From: Bradyrhizobium sp. LLZ17
GTDB lineage: Bacteria > Pseudomonadota > Alphaproteobacteria > Rhizobiales > Xanthobacteraceae
Length of the DNA stretch: 64,000 nt
Assembly: GCF_041200145.1 (NCBI RefSeq)
Contig: NZ_CP165734.1
Coordinates: 558,001-622,000 of the forward strand
Direction of reading: 5' to 3'
Shown here: piece by piece, positions 34,230-45,007 of the stretch
How the letters are laid out: every line of letters starts with the position of its first letter
Position numbering within the stretch: the stretch's first letter is position 1
The notes under the pieces: generated by a model
Seen by the model: only the letters and a program-made list of their open reading frames with translations
What the model was told of the DNA's origin: nothing
Databases searched by the model: none
Translations under genes and position numbers: made by a program

Positions 34230-35674
34230 ATGTATCTCGGCATCGATCTCGGCACGTCGGCGGTCAAGACTGTTCTTGTCGACGGCGCCCAGCGCGTGAT
34301 TGCAAGCGAGAGCCGGGCGCTGACGTCCGCCTCACCGCTATCAGGCTATTTCGAGCAGGATCCCGCGCAGTGGATCGACGCGGCTTTTGCCGCCCTGGAC
34401 GCCTTGCAGGCGAGGCATGCCAGAGAGTTGGCGGCGGTCGAAGGGATCGGACTGTCCGGCCAGATGCATGGCGCCACGCTGCTTGACGCGCGCGCGAAGC
34501 CGTTGCGGCCCTGCATCCTGTGGAACGACGGACGCTCCGCCGCGGAGTGCCGCATTCTGGAACAACGCTGGCCCGCTTTGCGTGCGACAACTGGCAACAA
34601 GGCGATGCCAGGATTCACCGCGCCCAAGCTGCTCTGGATCGCTGCGCACGAGCCTGAGATTTTCGCGGCGACGAAGCTCGTCCTGCTTCCCAAGGCCTAT
34701 CTGCGCCTGGTGCTGACGGGCGAAGCGATCGAGGACGTTTCGGATGCATCGGGCACGCTGTGGCTCGACGCCGCGCGCCGGGACTGGTCGGATGCGGCAT
34801 TGGCGGCGACCGGCCTGTCACGCGTGCACATGCCGCGTCTGGTCGAGGGCTGCGCGCCCGCGGCAACATTGCGCAACGAGCTCGCGCAGCGCTGGGGCAT
34901 GACTAAGCGGCCGATGATCGCGGGCGGCGCCGGTGACAATCCGGCGGGCGCCATCGGCATCGGCGCGATCAGGCCTGGAAACGCCTTTATTTCGCTGGGG
35001 ACCTCGGGTGCCTTGCTGGCGCCGACCAGCACGATCGCCGCCAACCCCGACCGCGTGGTCCACACCTTCTGTCACGCGATCCCGGCAATGTGGATCCAGG
35101 CCGGCGCGATCCTTTCGGCGGCCTCCTGCCTGGCCTGGGTCGCGCGCCTGTTCGGCGTCGCCGAGGCCGAGCTGCTGGCGCCGCTTGGGCCGCGCCCGCA
35201 GGCGCCGTCCACCGTGAACTTCTTGCCTTATCTCGCGGGCGAGCGGACCCCGCACGACGACCCGCCGTGCGCGGCATGCTCGACGGGTTGAGCCACGGCA
35301 CCGATCGCACGACGATCGTGCAGGCCGTGCTTGAGGGCGTCGGCTTCGCGCTCGCTGACTGCCGGGATGCGCTAGCTCACGCCGGCATTGCGGTCGCGGA
35401 AGCAGACGTCATCGGCGGCGGTTCACGATCCCGGTTCTGGCTGTCGGTGCTGGCCAATGTTCTGGATATTCCGATCCATCGCTTTGCCGACGGCGAGACC
35501 GGTGCAGCGTTCGGTGCGGCGAGATTGGGGCGGCTTGCTGTCACGGGCGAGGCAGTCGAGGCCGTCTGCACGCCACCGCGACGGATCGAGACATTCGAAC
35601 CTGAAAGCCTGCTCGTCGATGCCTATGCCGAGCGGCTACCGGCGTGGCGCGAATTATACAGGCCGCGCCACTAG
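34230..35674 (+). pseudogene. xylB: xylulokinase with one frameshift near 35266
   Basis: An FGGY kinase that phosphorylates D-xylulose (or a related ketose). The first frame gives YLGIDLGTSAVKTVLVDG, GIGLSGQMHGATLLDA (the xylulokinase MHG motif), CILWNDGRSAAE, GAGDNPAGAIGIGAI and FLPYLAGERTPHDDP. It then hits a stop at 35291. The rest, RGMLDGLSHGTDRTTIVQAV through [12 protein letters not shown], is in another frame. The break is explained by one missing G in GACCCGCCGTG near 35266; with it restored the protein is about 481 residues, the normal length. The rest of the operon is intact, so a sequencing error is plausible. First gene of a kinase-ABC transporter operon. Confidence 0.85.
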
Positions 35675-35801
35675 CATCATTCAATTTCACATTCCTCGCT
35701 GTTCGGTATTGCCGTGCGCCGCGGCCTTTTGTTTAATGCGCGAACCGCGCTGGCAGGACACGAGACGCGGGTGGGAAACGCGTTGTGCGCCGGGAGGCAC
35801 G

Positions 35802-37325
35802 ATGAACGATCCGATCCTCGAGATGCGCGGGGTCTCAAAATCCTTCTTCGGCATCAAGGCGCTGCGTGCGGTTGACCTGACCGTCTATGCCGGCGAGATC
35901 CATGCGCTGATGGGGGAGAACGGGGCCGGTAAATCAACCCTGATGAAAATTCTATCGGGTGCCTACCGGCCCGATGCCGGGGGCGAGATCCGCATCGAGG
36001 GCAAGCCGGTGCGGATCGAAGGCCCGCTCGGCGGCCGTGCCGCGGGCATCTCGATCATCTATCAGGAACTGTCTTTGGCCCCCAATTTGAGCGTCGCGGA
36101 GAATATTTATCTCGGTCGCGAGGTGTCCCGTTCCGGATTTTTGGCGCGGGGCGCCATGCGCGAGGGCGTTGGCCCGATCCTGGAGCGGCTGGGCGCGGAT
36201 TTCCTGCCGTCGACCTTGGTGGCGCATCTCTCCATGGGCCAGCGCCAGCTCGTCGAGATCGCGCGTGCGCTGCACGCGAGGTCAAAAATCCTGATCATGG
36301 ACGAGCCAACCACCGCGCTGTCGGCCGGCGAGAGCGAGCGGCTGTTTGCCCTGATCCGCCAGCTCCGTGCCGAGGGGCTCGCCATCATCTACATCTCGCA
36401 CCGCATGGACGAGGTCTATGCGCTCGGTGACCGCGTCACCGTGCTGCGCGACGGACGCCTGGTCGGCTCGCTCGACAAGCAGGATATCCGGGCCGACACC
36501 ATCGTCCGCCTGATGGTCGGGCGCGACGTCTCCTCCTTCTACAAAAAGGATCATGATCCCGGGGCCGGAAAGGGGCACCCCGTGCTCGCTGCGGTTGATA
36601 TGGCCGACGGGCAGCGCGTCAAGGGCTGCTCGCTCACCGTGCACGCCGGCGAAGTGGTCGGGCTCGCCGGCCTGATCGGTGCTGGCCGCACCGAGCTTGC
36701 GCAACTCATCATCGGCGCGGCGCCAAGAACATCGGGACATCTCGAGCTAGAAGGCCGCCCGATCGACATCCGAACCCCGGGCGAGGCGCTCGAGGCCGGC
36801 ATCGCCTATCTCACGGAGGACAGGAAGGCGCTCGGCCTATTTCTCGACATGTCATGTCTGGACAACATCAACCTCGCGGTGCTCGGGCGTGATGCGAAGC
36901 TTGGCTGGTTCCTGGATCGCGACAAGGCGCGCGAGCGCGCCAACAGAGCCTTCACGGGGCTCAGTATCCGCGCCGCCAATGTTGGCGTCTCCGCAGGTGG
37001 CCTGTCCGGCGGCAACCAGCAAAAGGTGCTGTTGTCCCGGCTGCTTGCCATTGCGCCGAAGGTGCTGATCCTGGACGAGCCGACGCGCGGCGTTGACGTC
37101 GGCGCCAAGTCGGAGATCTATTCGATCATCGACAATCTCGCCAAGGCCGGCACCGCGATTCTTGTCATTTCGTCCGATCTGCCTGAAATCATCGGTATCT
37201 GCGATCGCGTCCTGGTCATGCGGTCGGGGCATATCGCTGGCGAGGTCAGGCGCGGCCCGACTTCGCCGCTGACACAGGAAGACATCATGGCGCTTGCGAC
37301 TGGGATGGAGCATCTCGATGCCTGA
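35802..37325 (+). CDS. sugar ABC transporter ATP-binding protein (RbsA/XylG type)
   Basis: A 507-residue double-ATPase subunit. NBD1 has Walker [10 protein letters not shown], the signature [15 protein letters not shown] and Walker [16 protein letters not shown]2 is the degenerate kind usual in this family ([20 protein letters not shown]), with signature [15 protein letters not shown] and [14 protein letters not shown]. The start at 35802 follows GGGAGGCAC. It powers pentose/hexose import with the permease, which overlaps it by 8 bp, and the binding protein. The xylulokinase upstream suggests a sugar or polyol that enters as a ketose. Confidence 0.92.
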   Translation: MNDPILEMRGVSKSFFGIKALRAVDLTVYAGEIHALMGENGAGKSTLMKILSGAYRPDAGGEIRIEGKPVRIEGPLGGRAAGISIIYQELSLAPNLSVAENIYLGREVSRSGFLARGAMREGVGPILERLGADFLPSTLVAHLSMGQRQLVEIARALHARSKILIMDEPTTALSAGESERLFALIRQLRAEGLAIIYISHRMDEVYALGDRVTVLRDGRLVGSLDKQDIRADTIVRLMVGRDVSSFYKKDHDPGAGKGHPVLAAVDMADGQRVKGCSLTVHAGEVVGLAGLIGAGRTELAQLIIGAAPRTSGHLELEGRPIDIRTPGEALEAGIAYLTEDRKALGLFLDMSCLDNINLAVLGRDAKLGWFLDRDKARERANRAFTGLSIRAANVGVSAGGLSGGNQQKVLLSRLLAIAPKVLILDEPTRGVDVGAKSEIYSIIDNLAKAGTAILVISSDLPEIIGICDRVLVMRSGHIAGEVRRGPTSPLTQEDIMALATGMEHLDA

Positions 37326-38355
37326 AAATGGAGCCTCGAAGGCCCAGCCCACACCAACGACCAATGGTGCTGCCGCAGAGACGAAACGACTGCGGGTGAG
37401 GGCCCTGATCAGCGCACTCGGCATGCTGCCGGTACTGCTGCTGCTCTGCATCGGCTTTCACTATTTGTCGGAGGGCCGTTTCTTCACCGGCCAAAATCTC
37501 GGCATCGTCCTGCAACAGGCGGCCGTCAATACCGTGCTTGCCGCGGGCATGACCTTCGTCATTCTCACCGGCGGCATCGATCTCTCGGTCGGCTCGATTC
37601 TGGCAGCAGCGGCGATGGCGGGCCTGACGATGTCGAAACTGCCCGAGCTGAGCGCGCTGTGGCTGCCGGTTGCGGTGCTCACTGGGCTCGGCTTCGGCGT
37701 CGTCAATGGCGCGCTGATCGCGCTGTTGCGTCTGCCGCCGTTCATCGTCACGCTGGGATCGCTCACCGCGGTGCGCGGTCTGGCGCGGCTGCTCGGCGCC
37801 GACACCACCGTGTTCAATCCATCCATTCCCTACGCCTTCATCGGCAACGGCTCACTGACACTGGTTCCGGGCGTCGTGTCGATCCCCTGGCTCTCGGTGA
37901 TTGCTCTGCTCGTCATCCTGTTTTCGTGGCTGGTGCTGCGCCGGACCGTGCTCGGCGTGCACATCTACGCCGTGGGCGGCAATGAGAGCGCGGCGCGGCT
38001 TGCCGGTATCAAGGTCTGGGCCGTCCTGATCTTCGTCTATGGCGTGTCGGGATTGCTGGCTGGGCTCGGGGGTGGCATGCAGGCGGCGCGGCTCTATGCG
38101 GCCAATGGCTTGCAGCTCGGACAAAGCTACGAACTTGATGCCATCACCGCGGTCATCCTCGGCGGCACCTCTTTCGTCGGGGGCATCGGCTCGATCTGGG
38201 GCACACTGGTCGGCGCGCTGATCATCGCCGTTCTCTCGAACGGCCTGATCCTCACCGGCGTCTCCGACATCTGGCAATATGTGATCAAGGGTCTGGTGAT
38301 CATCGGCGCCGTGGCGCTGGATCGCTATCGGCTGCAAGGCTCCGCCAGAACCTGA
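37318..38355 (+). CDS. sugar ABC transporter permease (RbsC/XylH type)
   Basis: A 345-residue inner-membrane permease with 8-10 helices. Family signatures are [37 protein letters not shown] and [20 protein letters not shown] (with the EAA-like loop before it). The ATG at 37318 lies inside the ATPase gene, overlapping by 8 bp. The last residues GSART and the stop lie within the first unit of a three-copy 18-19-bp tandem repeat, which may have arisen by slippage at the gene end. Confidence 0.92.
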   Translation: MPENGASKAQPTPTTNGAAAETKRLRVRALISALGMLPVLLLLCIGFHYLSEGRFFTGQNLGIVLQQAAVNTVLAAGMTFVILTGGIDLSVGSILAAAAMAGLTMSKLPELSALWLPVAVLTGLGFGVVNGALIALLRLPPFIVTLGSLTAVRGLARLLGADTTVFNPSIPYAFIGNGSLTLVPGVVSIPWLSVIALLVILFSWLVLRRTVLGVHIYAVGGNESAARLAGIKVWAVLIFVYGVSGLLAGLGGGMQAARLYAANGLQLGQSYELDAITAVILGGTSFVGGIGSIWGTLVGALIIAVLSNGLILTGVSDIWQYVIKGLVIIGAVALDRYRLQGSART

Positions 38356-38393
38356 GGCTCCGGCAGAAGTTGAAGGCTCCGCCAGAACCTGAA
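38338..38393 (+). repeat. three tandem 18-19-bp units at the permease stop codon
   Basis: Units at 38338-38355 (GGCTCCGCCAGAACCTGA), 38356-38374 and 38375-38393. Copies 1 and 3 are nearly identical; copy 2 differs at three bases. The stop codon of the permease is in copy 1. Confidence 0.7.
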
Positions 38394-38491
38394 GGCCCGG
38401 TGCGCAGCTGAGTGCGTAGGGTGTGACGCGAGATTCCGTTACGGCGACTGGTCTGCCGTGCCGGATTGAAGATAGACCAGGGAGGAAGCCA

Positions 38492-39439
38492 ATGTTGAAG
38501 ACGATCACGCTCGCCGGCGCCGCGATGGCGCTTGCCCTGAGTACCGCGCCGTCCTTTGCCAAAGAGCTGAAGTCGATCGGCGTCTCGCTGGGATCGATGG
38601 GCAACCCGTTCTTCGTCGCGCTGTCGAAGGGCGCCGAGTTCGAGGCCAAGAAGACCAATCCCAATGTCAAGATCACTACCGTTGGCTTCGAATACGACCT
38701 CGGCAAGCAGGTCACCCAGATCGACAATTTCATCGCCGCCGGCGTCGACCTGATCCTGTTGAACCCCGGTGATCCCAAGGCGATCGGGCCGGCGATCAAG
38801 AAGGCGCAGGCGGCAGGCATCGTGGTCGTCGCGGTCGACACCGCGGCCGAAGGCGCCGATGCCACCGTGACCACCAACAACGTCCAGGCCGGCGAGATTT
38901 CCTGCCAGTACATCGTCGACAAGCTGGGCGGCAAGGGCGACGTCATCATCGAGAACGGACCGCAGGTTTCCGCGGTGATCGACCGCGTCACCGGCTGCAA
39001 GAATGTTTTCTCGAAGAATCCCGGCATCAAGGTGTTGTCCAGCGACCAGGACGCCAAGGGCTCGCGCGAAGGCGGCCTCACGGTCGCGCAAGGCTATCTG
39101 ACCCGCTTCCCCAAGATCGACGCTATTTTCGCCATCAACGATCCGCAGGCGATCGGCACCGACCTCGCGGCGCGCCAGCAAAACCGCACCGGCATGATCA
39201 TCACCGCGGTCGATGGCGCGCCCGACATCGAGGCCGCGCTCAAGGACCCGGCGGCGGCGCAGATCCAGGCGTCCGCTTCGCAGGACCCGTTCTTCATGGC
39301 GCGGCGCGCGGTGCAGATCGGTGTCGGCATACTCAACGGCCAGAAGCCGGCCTCGACGGTCGAGCTCCTGCCCTCGAAGCTCGTCACCCGGAACAATGTC
39401 GCCGAATACAAGGGCTGGACCTCGGACCGGTCGCAGTAA
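38492..39439 (+). CDS. sugar ABC transporter periplasmic binding protein (RbsB-like)
   Basis: A 315-residue protein. The start at 38492 follows GGAGGAAG, and the signal peptide is [20 protein letters not shown] with cleavage near SFAK. The type I periplasmic-binding fold is clear: [79 protein letters not shown] and [16 protein letters not shown]. It delivers the sugar to the preceding permease/ATPase pair. Gene order kinase-ATPase-permease-binding protein is unusual in that the receptor comes last. The substrate cannot be told precisely. Confidence 0.92.
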   Translation: MLKTITLAGAAMALALSTAPSFAKELKSIGVSLGSMGNPFFVALSKGAEFEAKKTNPNVKITTVGFEYDLGKQVTQIDNFIAAGVDLILLNPGDPKAIGPAIKKAQAAGIVVVAVDTAAEGADATVTTNNVQAGEISCQYIVDKLGGKGDVIIENGPQVSAVIDRVTGCKNVFSKNPGIKVLSSDQDAKGSREGGLTVAQGYLTRFPKIDAIFAINDPQAIGTDLAARQQNRTGMIITAVDGAPDIEAALKDPAAAQIQASASQDPFFMARRAVQIGVGILNGQKPASTVELLPSKLVTRNNVAEYKGWTSDRSQ

Positions 39440-39620
39440 CAGTCCGGATTCGCGGGCTGCGGCCCGATTCAAGCATGGCATCCCGGGAAACCCGCCCGGG
39501 CTTGCCTGTGAAGTTGACCCCAGCGTCCGATATGTCAAAGAAGGAGGCGGTGTTTCGACGGTGGCGTCGACCGAGATCGCAGTCGCCCGACGCGGGGCGG
39601 TCGCGGGAGCAAGGGTACAT

Positions 39621-40691
39621 ATGCGTGAGCGGATCGCTCTCATCACTGGCATTACCGGGCAGGACGGCGCCTATCTCGCCGAATATCTGCTGTCGCTCGG
39701 CTATGTCGTGCACGGCATCAAGCGGCGCTCGTCCTCGTTCAACACCGCGCGTGTCGACCACCTCTACCAGGACCCTCATGTCGGGAACGTGCCGTTCCTG
39801 ATGCATTACGGCGACATGACGGACTCGACCAATCTGATCCGTCTGGTGCAGCAGATCCGGCCGACCGAGATCTACAATCTCGCGGCGCAAAGCCATGTCG
39901 CAGTCAGCTTCGAGAGCCCCGAATACACCGCCAATGCCGACGGCATCGGCGTGCTGCGGCTCCTGGAAGCGATCCGCATCCTCGGCATGGAGAAGGAGAC
40001 GCGGTTTTATCAAGCCTCGACCTCCGAGCTCTATGGCCTGGCGCAGGAGGTCCCGCAGAAGGAGACCACGCCGTTCTATCCGCGCTCGCCCTACGGCGTG
40101 GCGAAACTCTACGGTTACTGGATCACGGTGAACTACCGCGAAGCCTACGGCATGTTCGCGGCCAACGGCATCCTGTTCAACCACGAGAGCCCAATCCGCG
40201 GCGAGACATTTGTCACCCGCAAGATCACCCGCGGTGTCGCGCGCATCGAGGTTGGACTCGAGGAGACGCTCTATCTCGGCAATCTCTCGGCCAAGCGCGA
40301 CTGGGGCCACGCCCGCGACTATGTCGAAGGCATGCACAAGATCCTGCAAGCGGAGAAGCCTGACGATTTCGTGCTCGCCACCGGCGAGACACGGTCGGTG
40401 CGCGAGATGGTCGAACTGTCGTTCGCGCAAGTAGGCCGCCGCATCGAATGGCGCGGCGAGGGCATCGACGAGACCGGCGTCGACACGAAGAGCGGCAAGA
40501 CCGTGGTGAAGATCGATCCCACTTACTTCCGCCCGACCGAGGTCGATCTCCTGGTCGGTGACGCCAGCAAGGCGCGCGACATGCTCGGCTGGAAGCCGAA
40601 GCGAACGTTTGCGGAACTCGTCGCGGAGATGATGGCGAGCGATCTGGCCGAAGCAAAGCGGGACGCTGGCAGTGCCAAACGCACCGTTTGA
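39621..40691 (+). CDS. gmd: GDP-mannose 4,6-dehydratase
   Basis: A 356-residue short-chain dehydratase that converts GDP-mannose to GDP-4-keto-6-deoxymannose. Motifs: NAD(P)-binding [53 protein letters not shown] (catalytic Thr/Ser-Glu), [12 protein letters not shown] (Tyr-x3-Lys) and [16 protein letters not shown], where most relatives have Arg for the Ile. The ATG at 39621 is the family start; the frame is open further upstream but non-homologous. It overlaps fcl by 20 bp, so the two form the GDP-L-fucose pathway used for exopolysaccharide, LPS or Nod-factor fucosylation. Confidence 0.95.
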   Translation: MRERIALITGITGQDGAYLAEYLLSLGYVVHGIKRRSSSFNTARVDHLYQDPHVGNVPFLMHYGDMTDSTNLIRLVQQIRPTEIYNLAAQSHVAVSFESPEYTANADGIGVLRLLEAIRILGMEKETRFYQASTSELYGLAQEVPQKETTPFYPRSPYGVAKLYGYWITVNYREAYGMFAANGILFNHESPIRGETFVTRKITRGVARIEVGLEETLYLGNLSAKRDWGHARDYVEGMHKILQAEKPDDFVLATGETRSVREMVELSFAQVGRRIEWRGEGIDETGVDTKSGKTVVKIDPTYFRPTEVDLLVGDASKARDMLGWKPKRTFAELVAEMMASDLAEAKRDAGSAKRTV

Positions 40692-41871
40692 ACTGAAGGG
40701 CAGGAGCGTCTACGTCGCCGGCCATCGCGGCATGGTCGGCAGCGCGCTGCTGCGCCGGCTGGCGCGCGAGGAGGTGAATCTCGTGACGGTGGACCGGCGC
40801 GAGGTCGATCTCTGCAACCAGGCCGCCGTGTTCGACTGGTTTGCGAGAACGCGGCCGCAAGTCGTATTCCTTGCCGCCGCCAGGGTCGGTGGCATCGTCG
40901 CGAATGCCACGCTGCGCGCCCAGTTCATCTACGATAACATCGCGATCGCAGCCAATGTGATCCAGGCCGCGCATCAGAACGGGGCCGAGAAGCTGATGTT
41001 TCTGGGCTCCTCCTGCATTTATCCGAAGCTGGCGCCGCAGCCGCTGCGCGAGGACTCGGTGTTGACAGGCCCGCTGGAACCGACCAACGAGCCCTATGCG
41101 ATCGCCAAGATTGCGGGCATCAAGATGGCGGAGGCCTATCGCAGCCAGTACGGCAGCGACTTCATCAATGTGATGCCGACCAATCTCTACGGTCCCGGCG
41201 ACAATTATCACCCCGAACTGAGCCATGTCGTCGCAGCGCTGATCCGGCGTTTCCACGAGGCGAAGCTCGCGGGCGCCAAGAGCGTCGTGGTGTGGGGCAC
41301 CGGAACGCCACGGCGCGAGTTCCTCTATGTCGACGACATGGCGGATGCCTGCGTGCACCTGATGAAGACTTATTCGAGCGCGGAGCTGGTCAACATCGGC
41401 ACCGGCGAGGACATCACCATCGCCGAATTCGCTCGCGTCGTCGCCGAAATCGTCGGCTACAGCGGCGAAATCAGTTTCGACACCTCGCGGCCCGACGGCA
41501 CGCCACGCAAGCTGCTCGACGTCAGTCGTCTCGCAAAGCTCGGCTGGCGCGCGACCACCTCGCTTCACGACGGCTTGAGGCGGGCGTACGAGGCCTATCT
41601 TGCCGCCCCAAATCTCTCCCTGCCTCATAGCACCCAGCTGTTCAGCGCAATTATTTCGTACCCTTCTCCTCGCGATCTTCGCGGGCGCGATCGACGGCGC
41701 CGCCTTGCGGTTGTCAGCTCACCTTCACGCCAGGACGATGATCGATCTGACATCTCGTTCAAGCTCGGCGATCTATTCCCTGTGGTCGTCGATTTCGGCT
41801 GCGACCTGTCCATAATTCAGCAGGGCGACCAGGGTCGTTCCGCCCAGGATGTTGCCGAGCAGGGTCGGTAG
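40672..41871 (+). CDS. fcl: GDP-L-fucose synthase with an abnormal C-terminal run-on
   Basis: An SDR epimerase/reductase that makes GDP-L-fucose. The core shows [74 protein letters not shown] (Tyr-x3-Lys), [19 protein letters not shown] and [17 protein letters not shown]. The GTG at 40672 overlaps gmd. Homology ends near residue 312 ([11 protein letters not shown]), the usual length. Here the frame continues about 85 non-homologous residues and runs into the convergent FNT pseudogene, overlapping its end by about 100 bp. Loss of the original stop, or a nearby rearrangement, best explains this. The core enzyme should be functional. Confidence 0.88.
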   Translation: MPNAPFELKGRSVYVAGHRGMVGSALLRRLAREEVNLVTVDRREVDLCNQAAVFDWFARTRPQVVFLAAARVGGIVANATLRAQFIYDNIAIAANVIQAAHQNGAEKLMFLGSSCIYPKLAPQPLREDSVLTGPLEPTNEPYAIAKIAGIKMAEAYRSQYGSDFINVMPTNLYGPGDNYHPELSHVVAALIRRFHEAKLAGAKSVVVWGTGTPRREFLYVDDMADACVHLMKTYSSAELVNIGTGEDITIAEFARVVAEIVGYSGEISFDTSRPDGTPRKLLDVSRLAKLGWRATTSLHDGLRRAYEAYLAAPNLSLPHSTQLFSAIISYPSPRDLRGRDRRRRLAVVSSPSRQDDDRSDISFKLGDLFPVVVDFGCDLSIIQQGDQGRSAQDVAEQGR

Positions 41872-42368
41872 AAAGAAGTCGAAGGCGTACTGAGTCAGGG
41901 ACGCCCTGCCGCTTTGCACCAGGAAGGCGCACTCGACGGAGCCGGCGATGATATGCGCGAACTGGCCGAGCGCGACAACGTAGGGCATCACGACGACGAT
42001 GTGCGCGCGAGATCCCTTGGTGGCTGGAAGAAGCCACGCCATCAAGGCGATCAACCAGCCCGCAAAGATCCCCCGGACGAGCGTCTTCCCGAATGTCCCC
42101 TCGACGGTGCGGCGGCTGAGATCGAAGAAGGCATCCAAGATGCGGGGTTCGAAGATGCTGGTGTGAGCGAGCACGGATCCGACCCCCAGGTTCCGGCGAT
42201 GTTCGAGGCGAGAACCAGGACCCACAGCCTGAGTACGCTCCCCAAAGTGCCGAGATCCCGGTTGTGCAACAGCGGCAGGATCGGTGTCAGCGTGTTCTTG
42301 GTGAAGAGTTGTTGGCGTCCCAGCACCACGATAGCCGAGCGGGGCAACCAGGCGGCGAACCGCTTCAT
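41773..42368 (-). pseudogene. formate/nitrite transporter (FNT) family pseudogene
   Basis: The upstream part (to about 42185) reads VVLGRQQLFTKNTLTPILPL and LRLWVLVLASNIAGTWG. The rest is in another frame: SVLAHTSIFEPRILDAFFDL, GIFAGWLIALMAWLLPATKG and [20 protein letters not shown]. One missing G in a GGGGG run near 42185 explains the shift. The first 70-80 residues of an FNT/YfdC-like channel are also absent before 42368, so a single base correction would not restore the gene. It converges on fcl and overlaps its run-on tail, which suggests a deletion or rearrangement brought them together. Confidence 0.8.
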
Positions 42369-42525
42369 CCGAGATCAGCGTGGGATTTCAAGGCGGCGAA
42401 GCTCGCCCGGTTCCTGTGAGTGTCTGGTCGCTCTGAGCCGTTTGCGGCCTACGGAAGCCCAGGAACCTTCGCGCCGAGCAAGAGTTGGCCGCAGGGACGG
42501 GGCGAAAACTCACACGAGGCCAACC

Positions 42526-42978
42526 GTGCAAGAAGCTGTGCGCGTGCGGTCCACCGCACAAATCGCAGGCCATCCGATTCATCCGATGCTGGTGCCCATC
42601 CCGATCGTGTGCTTCATCGGGGCATTGCTGACCGACATCGCCTATGTCGTCAGCGCCGAGATCATGTGGGCGGATTTTTCCGCCTGGCTCCTTCTCGTCG
42701 GCGTCATCTTCGGCGTGCTGGCCGCCATCGCTGGCCTGACTGATTTCCTTGGTAACCGCCTGGTGCGAGCGCAGCCGCCGGCCTGGCCGCATCTGATCGG
42801 CAACGCGGTGGCGCTGATCCTCGCGATCATCAATGCGCTCATCCATACGCGCGACGCGTGGACCTCGGTATGGCCGTGGGGGCTCGTTCTCTCAGTCTTG
42901 ACTGTCCTGATCTTGCTGGTCACCGGCTGGCTCGGCTGGGCCATGGTGTACCGCTACGGCGTCGGAGTCGCGCGATGA
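42526..42978 (+). CDS. DUF2231-type four-helix membrane protein
   Basis: A 150-residue membrane protein. It begins with the family hallmark [20 protein letters not shown] and continues with [40 protein letters not shown] and a C-terminal [17 protein letters not shown]. The GTG at 42526 is preceded by GAGG; longer in-frame starts are not conserved. Its TGA overlaps the ATG of the sugar dehydrogenase (ATGA). DUF2231 proteins are often encoded beside PQQ-type dehydrogenases, where a heme or electron-transfer role has been proposed; none is proven. Confidence 0.85.
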   Translation: MQEAVRVRSTAQIAGHPIHPMLVPIPIVCFIGALLTDIAYVVSAEIMWADFSAWLLLVGVIFGVLAAIAGLTDFLGNRLVRAQPPAWPHLIGNAVALILAIINALIHTRDAWTSVWPWGLVLSVLTVLILLVTGWLGWAMVYRYGVGVAR

Positions 42979-44309
42979 CCTTCCCATTTGCCCGCGCACT
43001 GCTGTGCTCCTCGCTGCTGTGTCTTGCCGGCTGCAACGACGGCAGCGGCGATCCCAAGGCGCAAATCGGCGCCAACCCCGTGCTGCCTGACATCCAGCAA
43101 TATCTGCTGCCGCCGATGCACATCGCGCGGATTGTCGGCTGGAAGAAGGACGAGACGCCGACCGTTGCGCAGGGCTTGCAGGCCAAGGCCTTTGCGACCG
43201 GCTTGCAACATCCGCGCTCGCTCTATGTGCTGCCCAACGGCGACGTGCTGGTGGTGGAATCCAAGGCGCCGAAGGCCGCGGCGATCAAGCGGCCGAAGGA
43301 AATCGTCATGGGTTTTGTCGAGTCCTGGGCGACATCCGGCGGCGATCCCGGCGAGAGCAACCGCATCACGCTTCTGCGCGACAGCAATGGCGATGGCGTG
43401 CCGGACACGCAAAGCGTCTTCCTCGACCATCTCAACTCGCCCTTTGGCGTAGCGCTCGTCGGCAACGATCTCTATGTCGCCAACACCGATGCGATCGTCA
43501 AATATCCCTACACCGAGGGCGATACGAAAATCACCGCACCCGGCACCGTGCTGACGCCGCTCCCGGGCGGACCGATTGATCATCACTGGACCAAGAGCCT
43601 GGTGGCGAGCCCCGACGGTTCAAAACTCTACGCCGGCGTCGGCTCCAACAGCAACATCACCGAGAATGGGTTGGAGGCCGAGCACAATCGCGCCGACATC
43701 CTCGAGATCGACCGCGCCACCGGCCGCTGGCGGATATTCGCGAGCGGCTTGCGCAATCCGAACGGTCTCAGCTTCGAGCCGCAGAGCGGCGCGCTGTGGG
43801 CAGTCGTGAACGAGCGTGACGAGCTCGGCCCCGATCTGGTCCCCGACTACATGACATCGGTGAAGGATGGCGGCTTCTACGGCTGGCCCTACAGCTATTA
43901 CGGCCAGCACGTCGATCCCCGGGTCAAGCCGCAGCGCCCCGATCTCGTCGCCAAGGCGATCGTGCCGGATTACGCGCTGAGCTCCCACGTCGCGCCGCTG
44001 GGCCTTGCCTTCGCCACCAGCGCCAGCCTGCCGAGCGCTTATCGCGGCGGCGCCTTCGTTGGCGAGCATGGCAGTTGGAACCGGCAAGTCTTGAACGGCT
44101 ACAAGGTCGTGTTCGTGCCGTTCAGCAACGGCAAGCCGAGCGGGCCGGCGCAGGACGTCGTCACCGGATTCCTCAACAGCGACAACCAGGCGCGTGGCCG
44201 GCCGGTCGGAGTCGCCATCGACAAGACCGGTGCGCTGCTGGTTGCCGACGACAGCGGCAACACGGTTTGGCGGGTGACAGCCGCGCAGCCGCAGGTCACG
44301 CAACGATAG
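42975..44309 (+). CDS. PQQ-dependent sugar dehydrogenase (sorbosone dehydrogenase-like) lipoprotein
   Basis: A 444-residue periplasmic six-bladed beta-propeller. The N-terminus is a lipoprotein signal with lipobox LCLAGC. Propeller motifs: [93 protein letters not shown] and [20 protein letters not shown], typical of soluble glucose/sorbosone dehydrogenases. It would oxidise an aldose or sorbosone-like sugar with PQQ as cofactor and pass electrons to a cytochrome. The substrate is not deducible. Translationally coupled to the DUF2231 gene. Confidence 0.9.
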   Translation: MTFPFARALLCSSLLCLAGCNDGSGDPKAQIGANPVLPDIQQYLLPPMHIARIVGWKKDETPTVAQGLQAKAFATGLQHPRSLYVLPNGDVLVVESKAPKAAAIKRPKEIVMGFVESWATSGGDPGESNRITLLRDSNGDGVPDTQSVFLDHLNSPFGVALVGNDLYVANTDAIVKYPYTEGDTKITAPGTVLTPLPGGPIDHHWTKSLVASPDGSKLYAGVGSNSNITENGLEAEHNRADILEIDRATGRWRIFASGLRNPNGLSFEPQSGALWAVVNERDELGPDLVPDYMTSVKDGGFYGWPYSYYGQHVDPRVKPQRPDLVAKAIVPDYALSSHVAPLGLAFATSASLPSAYRGGAFVGEHGSWNRQVLNGYKVVFVPFSNGKPSGPAQDVVTGFLNSDNQARGRPVGVAIDKTGALLVADDSGNTVWRVTAAQPQVTQR

Positions 44310-44316
44310 GAGGTGG

Positions 44317-44523
44317 ATGATGGGCCTTGCTCAATACGCGATCGTGCCGGTCGAGGACGAATGGGGCGTGCTGCACGATGGCAACGTCAACGGCAAATAC
44401 GCCACCAAGGAATCGGCGTTCGAGTCGGCGGTAGCGGCCGCCTCGCTGGCGCTCCGCCAAGGGCACGAGGTTCACGTCAGCGTACCCGGCCGCGAGAAGG
44501 GCGACAACGCGCTCGGCATATAG
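44317..44523 (+). CDS. small DUF2188-like protein
   Basis: A 68-residue protein with a strong AGGAGGTGG box; ATG at 44317 or 44320. The sequence YAIVPVEDEWGVLHDGNVNG, KYATKESAFESAVAAAS and GHEVHVSVPGRE fits the DUF2188 pattern of tiny beta-hairpin proteins (W-x-V...A...A...G...V). Function unknown; often seen near stress and sugar-oxidation genes. It starts 7 bp after the sugar dehydrogenase stop, so it is probably in the same operon. Confidence 0.75.
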   Translation: MMGLAQYAIVPVEDEWGVLHDGNVNGKYATKESAFESAVAAASLALRQGHEVHVSVPGREKGDNALGI

Positions 44524-44555
44524 GGCCTGCGCACGTGCAAGAGGAGGAGGCCGCG

Positions 44556-44726
44556 ATGACCAAGCCTCGTGAGCCGAATGGCATCGAGCCGTCCCGGTCT
44601 GAGGACGACATCCAACGCGATCAGCTCGGTCCGCGTGGCGTGCCGGGCGCGCCCGATCCGACCAAGATGACCCCGCAGCGCGAGAAGAAGACCCCGAAGC
44701 AGGTCGATCCCGGCCACACGGCCTGA
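44556..44726 (+). CDS. small hydrophilic protein of unknown function
   Basis: A 56-residue protein beginning MTKPREPNGIEPSRSEDDIQ, with a very good GAGGAGGAGG box 5 nt before the ATG. It is Pro-, Lys- and Asp-rich with no Cys, Trp or hydrophobic core (PGAPDPTKMTPQREKKTPKQ), so it is probably disordered. Short proteins of this style are common in bradyrhizobia and may be stress-related; I cannot assign a function. Likely last gene of the DUF2231 operon. Confidence 0.6.
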   Translation: MTKPREPNGIEPSRSEDDIQRDQLGPRGVPGAPDPTKMTPQREKKTPKQVDPGHTA

Positions 44727-44812
44727 GACCCCCGAACAGCTAGCCAGCACCTCACACGGCGCAGATGCGCCAACGTTCGTCGCCTGCGCCCGGATGCTCC
44801 GCAGGGCGCACA

Positions 44813-44855
44813 TAACATCATGTTAGGTTTCCCGTATAACAGGGTAATTGTGTTA
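44813..44855. promoter_or_regulatory. paired TAACA/TGTTA palindromes upstream of the MHS carrier
   Basis: TAACATCATGTTA (44813-44825) is a perfect palindrome around a central C. A second TAACA-N9-TGTTA lies at 44837-44855. The two are 24 bp apart (about two turns) and about 155-195 bp before the carrier start. This is a good candidate for cooperative repressor binding; the regulator is not in the window as far as I can tell. Confidence 0.45.
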
Positions 44856-45007
44856 CCTGGCGGCAGGCCTATTCTCGCACGCAATCGGACACGTATCGGC
44901 AGTGACAAGCGCTCCGCGAGCTGGCGCTGCGCGCCCGGTGAGTGCTGACCAATTTCGACGAAGCCCGCCAACGGGACGTCACGCAACCAGGTGGAGGAAT
45001 TTCTGAG

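Noticed and set aside
41914..42525. Upstream extension of the DUF2231 gene
   Set aside because: The frame is open but non-homologous and antisense to the FNT pseudogene; the GTG at 42526 matches the family start.
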